The notes under the pieces: generated by a model
The model's database searches: none
What the model was told of the DNA's origin: nothing
What the model saw: only the letters and a program-made list of their open reading frames with translations
In this document: piece after piece, positions 21,689-21,788 of the stretch
Numbering within the stretch: the stretch's first letter is position 1
Layout of the letters: every line of letters begins with the position of its first letter
Assembly (NCBI RefSeq): GCF_001509475.1
Contig: NZ_LLZG01000422.1
Span: forward strand, 1 to 21,788
Source of the DNA: Streptomyces regalis
GTDB taxonomy: Bacteria; Actinomycetota; Actinomycetes; Streptomycetales; Streptomycetaceae
Length of the DNA: 21,788 nt
Reading direction: 5' to 3'
Made by a program: the position numbers and the translations under genes

Positions 21689-21788
21689 ATGACCGCCACG
21701 GACCCCGCGCTCACCGCCCTCGCCCAGGGCTGGTGCGCCCTCTCCCTGCTGCACGGGAGGATCGAGGCGCACATCGAGCGCGCCCTGC
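21689..21788 (+). CDS. MarR-like regulator, 5' part only (cut by the window end)
   Basis: Thirty-three codons are visible, reading MTATDPALTALAQGWCALSLLHGR and continuing IEAHIERAL. The pattern of a leading helix and IEAHIERAL resembles the N-terminal dimerisation helix of MarR proteins, which normally continues through a winged helix to about 150 residues. ATG 21689 has a strong Shine-Dalgarno, ACGGAGGAAA. The family call rests on a short stretch and would need the rest of the gene. Confidence 0.6.
   Translation, partial: MTATDPALTALAQGWCALSLLHGRIEAHIERAL

Overview
The window reads as a piece of a Streptomyces chromosome (or a close relative). Coding density and G+C are very high, and the codon bias gives G/C at most third positions. 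F420-type and ABC-F genes, many one-component regulators (MarR, LacI, TetR, ArsR and PucR types), SigR-type promoter sequences and the widespread 'CGCAGTTCCCCGCGCCCC' intergenic repeat are all familiar from that genus. No rRNA, tRNA, CRISPR array, transposase or phage gene was seen.

Layout. (1) 136-2572: a pirin gene divergent from a MarR regulator with a palindromic operator between them, a second MarR-like winged-helix gene overlapping the first, and a TPR protein behind a SigR-like promoter, closed by a strong hairpin terminator. (2) 2634-6570: a PepSY membrane protein (minus), a peptide deformylase, and an ABC-F ATPase preceded by a 7-codon leader peptide that looks leaderless and attenuator-like. 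(3) 6578-8518: a flavoprotein disulfide reductase (minus) divergent from a thioredoxin with a perfect SigR-type promoter. (4) 8526-12236: a likely minus-strand operon LacI regulator - pobA - aldehyde dehydrogenase, consistent with 4-hydroxybenzaldehyde to 4-hydroxybenzoate to protocatechuate. (5) 12283-13672: a TetR regulator divergent from an FMN-dependent reductase, with two matching palindromes and a SigR-like promoter in between. (6) 13675-14606: a decayed stretch with a LysR pseudogene. (7) 14607-17823: an LLM-class oxidoreductase and an ArsR-type regulator (minus), divergent from an MFS transporter. (8) 17759-18639: a TerC pseudogene with two internal deletions, a frameshift and an expanded 9-bp repeat. 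(9) 18786-21788: an alpha/beta hydrolase behind twin palindromes, a 90-bp tandem repeat, a PucR-type regulator, a small conserved protein and the first 33 codons of a MarR-like regulator.

The recurring theme is redox and electrophile handling: thioredoxin, a disulfide reductase, an FMN reductase, pirin, an LLM oxidoreductase and aromatic oxidation. Three sites match GGAAT-N18/19-GTT, the promoter type used by the thiol-stress sigma factor SigR, so some of these genes may be co-regulated although they are not one operon. The most interesting items are these three promoters, the ABC-F leader peptide, the operator architectures, and the multiply damaged TerC gene. All functional calls come from reading motifs by eye, with no database search.
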